Below, piece after piece: positions 60,815 to 64,000 of a DNA stretch of 64,000 bases (the stretch's first letter is position 1; each line of letters opens with the position of its first letter). The notes under the pieces are model-generated. The model saw only the letters and a list, made by a program, of their open reading frames with translations, did no database searches and was not told where the DNA came from. Position numbers and translations under genes: made by a program. This DNA comes from Siccirubricoccus phaeus (GTDB lineage Bacteria; Pseudomonadota; Alphaproteobacteria; Acetobacterales; Acetobacteraceae), in contig NZ_SRXO01000005.1 in NCBI RefSeq assembly GCF_008360935.1, positions 124,001 to 188,000 on the forward strand. The letters run 5' to 3'.

Positions 60815-61956
60815 GCCGGGAGGATAGCGGCGGGCGCACCCCCACCCCAACCCTCCCCCGCGGGGCGGGGGGTTGGCGGCGCTGCCGCCAACGGGCCCGC
60901 GCCGGAGGCGTGGGAGGGTGGGGGCGGTGCTGAGGCCACCAGGCGCTGGGCCGCCCAGCGGGCGGCTTCGGCCACGACCGGGTCGGAGTCCTCCGCCAGG
61001 GATTGGGCCGTGGCGCGCAGCGCGGGCAGGCCGCTATTGCCGATGGCGATCAGCACGTTCCGCACGAAGCGGTTGCGGCCGATGCGCTTGATCGGGCTGC
61101 CGCTGAACAGCGCGCGAAACCCCGCATCGTCCAGCGCGGCGAATTCCGCCAGGCGGCGCCCGGTCAGCGCCTCGCGCGGGGCGAAGGCGGGCTCGGCATG
61201 GGCCCGGGCGAATTTGTTCCAGGGACAGACCGCCAGGCAGTCGTCGCAGCCATAGATGCGGTTGCCCATGGCGGCGCGGAATTCCTCGGGGATCGGGTCC
61301 TTGTGCTCGATGGTCAGGTAGCTGAGGCAGCGGCGGGCATCCAGCCGGTAGGGGGCGGGGAAGGCGTCGGTCGGGCAGGCGGCAAGGCAGGCGCGGCAGG
61401 AGCCGCAATGGTCGCGCTCCGGCGGGTCCGGCTCCAGCGCCAGGGTGGTCATCACCTCGCCGAGGAAGAGCCAGGAGCCATGGCGGCGGGAGACGAGGTT
61501 GGTGTGCTTGCCCTGCCAGCCGAGCCCGGCCTGGGCGGCGAGCGGCTTCTCCATCACCGGCGCGGTATCGACGAAGACCTTCAGCGCGGAGTCCGGCCAG
61601 CGCGCCACCATCCAGCGGGCGAGGGCCTTCAGGCGGGACTTCACGAGGTCATGGTAGTCCTTCCCCTGGGCGTAGGCGCTGATGGTGGCGCGGTCCGGCT
61701 GCGCCAGGGTCGCCAGCGGGTCGCCCGCCGGGGCGTAGGAGAGGCCGAGGGCGATGACGCTCACCGCCTCCGGCCAGAGGGATTGCGGGTGGCCGCGCTG
61801 CGCGGCGCGCTCCGCCATCCAGCCCATGGAGCCATGCATGCCCTCGGCGAGGAAGCGGTCCAGCCGGGCGCGCGCCGCCGCCGGCAGGGTGGCCGTCGTG
61901 AAGCGGCATTCGGTGAAGCCGAGGCGGAGCGCCTCGGCCCGGATCGGCTCTTTCAT
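60811..61956 (-). CDS. queG: Epoxyqueuosine reductase
   Basis: A 381-residue cobalamin- and Fe-S-dependent enzyme for the last step of queuosine synthesis. [4Fe-4S] motifs are [16 protein letters not shown] and [40 protein letters not shown] and [23 protein letters not shown] are family blocks, and a short HEAT-like end follows. The last ~40 residues ([22 protein letters not shown] and onward) are encoded by a nested GC palindrome at 60834-60931, an apparent repeat insertion that extended the reading frame. It overlaps the HTH gene by ATGA and queC by ATGA. Confidence 0.95.
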   Translation of the reverse strand: MKEPIRAEALRLGFTECRFTTATLPAAARARLDRFLAEGMHGSMGWMAERAAQRGHPQSLWPEAVSVIALGLSYAPAGDPLATLAQPDRATISAYAQGKDYHDLVKSRLKALARWMVARWPDSALKVFVDTAPVMEKPLAAQAGLGWQGKHTNLVSRRHGSWLFLGEVMTTLALEPDPPERDHCGSCRACLAACPTDAFPAPYRLDARRCLSYLTIEHKDPIPEEFRAAMGNRIYGCDDCLAVCPWNKFARAHAEPAFAPREALTGRRLAEFAALDDAGFRALFSGSPIKRIGRNRFVRNVLIAIGNSGLPALRATAQSLAEDSDPVVAEAARWAAQRLVASAPPPPSHASGAGPLAAAPPTPRPAGEGWGGGAPAAILPA

Positions 61957-62462
61957 CCCGCGGTCAGGGCGCGTTCCACCGCCGCCGGGTCCCGCGCGAT
62001 GACGCGGAGCAGGGTGCGGGCGGCGGTGTCGGGGCGGGTGCGGCCCTGTTCCCAATTGCGCAGGGCGGCGACGTCGAGACCGAAGCGCTGGGCGAATTCC
62101 TCCTGCGTCACCTGCATGGCGTCGCGCAGGGCGCGGATATCCGGCTCCTCCGGCGCGGCTTGCAGGCGGGTGACGGCGAGCTGGCAGTCGCGCAGCTCGG
62201 CTTCCAGCGCCGCGCTGTCCTCCACCATCGGCACCTCGACGATGACGGCGGGGGCGCCATGCATCAGGCATTCGATGGCGCGCTTGGCCTCCGCCATGCG
62301 CATGTGGCGGCGGGCCAGGGCATGGACGGCGGAGATGGTGCGGGTGAGGGGGGCGGTCGGCTCAAGCCGGTAGCGCTCGGGTGAACCGGTAGGGACGCGG
62401 TCGATGTCCCGGACCGGCACCCGTTGTGCGAATTTCTCCCACAAGGACGAGTTCGTCGACAT
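61953..62462 (-). CDS. Helix-turn-helix regulator (HigA/NadS-like) in the queuosine operon
   Basis: A 169-residue protein. The C-terminal Xre-type HTH is [20 protein letters not shown] followed by [21 protein letters not shown], the pattern of NadS/HigA-like regulators. The middle, [20 protein letters not shown] and [19 protein letters not shown], is a small alpha/beta region. ATG 62462 is supported by GGAGG six bases before it, although this makes a 101-bp out-of-frame overlap with the upstream ORF. Its stop overlaps the queG start (ATGA). It may autoregulate through the palindrome at 62716-62732; a toxin-antitoxin role is possible but unproven. Confidence 0.78.
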   Translation of the reverse strand: MSTNSSLWEKFAQRVPVRDIDRVPTGSPERYRLEPTAPLTRTISAVHALARRHMRMAEAKRAIECLMHGAPAVIVEVPMVEDSAALEAELRDCQLAVTRLQAAPEEPDIRALRDAMQVTQEEFAQRFGLDVAALRNWEQGRTRPDTAARTLLRVIARDPAAVERALTAG

Positions 62463-62709
62463 CGAGAACCTCCATCACCAGCAACGCCAGATGCCGCATC
62501 CCGGCGGGGCCGAGGCTGTTCGGCCCGAAGCCGTGATCGGCCTGGATATGGGCGCGGCGCAGCGTTATCCGGCGGCCGATCCATTCCGGCACGCCCATTA
62601 GCCGGAGCCGGTCCGCCGGCGTCGCCACCAGCAGCGTCGCGATCGGGTGCTCCGTTTCCGAGGCGACGAGCTCGACCTCGATCTCCCGGATGGTCCAGCG
62701 CACCGGCAT
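62362..62709 (-). CDS. Small protein of unknown function upstream of the HTH gene
   Basis: A 115-residue frame starting at ATG 62709. It is not a recognised toxin family. Visible segments are EVELVASETEHPIATLLVATP, WIGRRITLRRAHIQADHG and [21 protein letters not shown], suggesting an alpha/beta fold with hydrophobic strands. No ribosome-binding site is obvious and the start lies six bases from a palindrome, so leaderless translation is possible. It overlaps the HTH gene by 101 bp in another frame. The partnership resembles toxin-antitoxin pairs in size and order but this is inference. Confidence 0.55.
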   Translation of the reverse strand: MPVRWTIREIEVELVASETEHPIATLLVATPADRLRLMGVPEWIGRRITLRRAHIQADHGFGPNSLGPAGMRHLALLVMEVLDVDELVLVGEIRTTGAGPGHRPRPYRFTRALPA

Positions 62710-62715
62710 GGCTTA

Positions 62716-62732
62716 CTACGCTATCAGCGTAG
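62716..62732. promoter_or_regulatory. Palindromic operator candidate before the small ORF/HTH pair
   Basis: A perfect 7-3-7 inverted repeat, CTACGCT-ATC-AGCGTAG, in the 29-bp gap between queF and the start at 62709. It ends six bases before that ATG. Position and symmetry suit a dimeric HTH repressor binding site, likely for the regulator encoded downstream. Confidence 0.55.
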
Positions 62733-62738
62733 CGGATT

Positions 62739-64000
<1,262 letters not shown>

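Noticed and set aside
62362-62709. Small ORF considered as a HigB/RelE toxin
   Set aside because: It lacks the RelE/HigB fold pattern and its C-terminal basic residues, so it is kept as unknown and not named a toxin.

Overview
The window is a strongly GC-rich, densely packed bacterial chromosome segment. Gene content suggests an alphaproteobacterium, most likely Rhodospirillales/Acetobacteraceae (Roseomonas-like): a DUF3141 PHA-type hydrolase, an ATP12 chaperone, a PleD-like cyclase, PmtA-like and Bug-type proteins, many small catabolic operons, and clusters of short palindromic elements ending in CTAG. This placement is inferred from gene content; no rRNA or tRNA gene was recognised.

Layout. 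(1) 1-7326: a high-affinity K+ uptake locus, with kdpD divergent from a micro-ORF-kdpF-A-B-C operon and a likely KdpE operator between them. (2) 7324-7748: a head-to-tail array of palindromic repeats. (3) 7950-12383: a 1477-residue repetitive RTX (type I secreted) protein. (4) 12453-25872: catabolic islands: a Bug binding protein; a ThDP enzyme/3-hydroxyacyl-CoA dehydrogenase/SDR operon; RidA divergent from an HpaB-type hydroxylase/LigA/LigB/GST operon (aromatic hydroxylation and extradiol ring cleavage); an MFS transporter with a D-aminoacylase; and an enoyl-CoA hydratase. (5) 25956-43167: a DUF3141 hydrolase, a secreted beta-helix protein, the acyP-ATP12-AsmA-RluC run, RlpA, DUF924/YdiJ-like/quinone oxidoreductase, serine-glyoxylate aminotransferase, and a phasin/PHB depolymerase pair next to a SnoaL-like remnant. 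(6) 43348-58350: a methyltransferase, GST, VOC protein, PmtA-like enzyme, PleD-like diguanylate cyclase, two luciferase-like monooxygenases, a second ThDP enzyme, a secreted unknown, a cyanuric acid/barbiturate amidohydrolase and HtpG. (7) 58647-64000: a minus-strand queuosine supercluster: tgt (partial), queF, a small unknown ORF, an HTH regulator, queG, queC, a truncated queD-like gene, queE and a YhhQ-type transporter, most joined by 4-base ATGA overlaps.

The most unusual points are the 106-bp double-hairpin elements assembled into arrays, the queD remnant and regulator/unknown-ORF pair inside the queuosine operon, the 10 x ~78-residue RTX protein, a ~90-bp tandem array at the 3' end of acyP, and an N-terminally lost SnoaL-like gene lying in frame behind the PHB depolymerase stop. 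Convergent gene ends are typically filled by large inverted repeats that look like bidirectional terminators.
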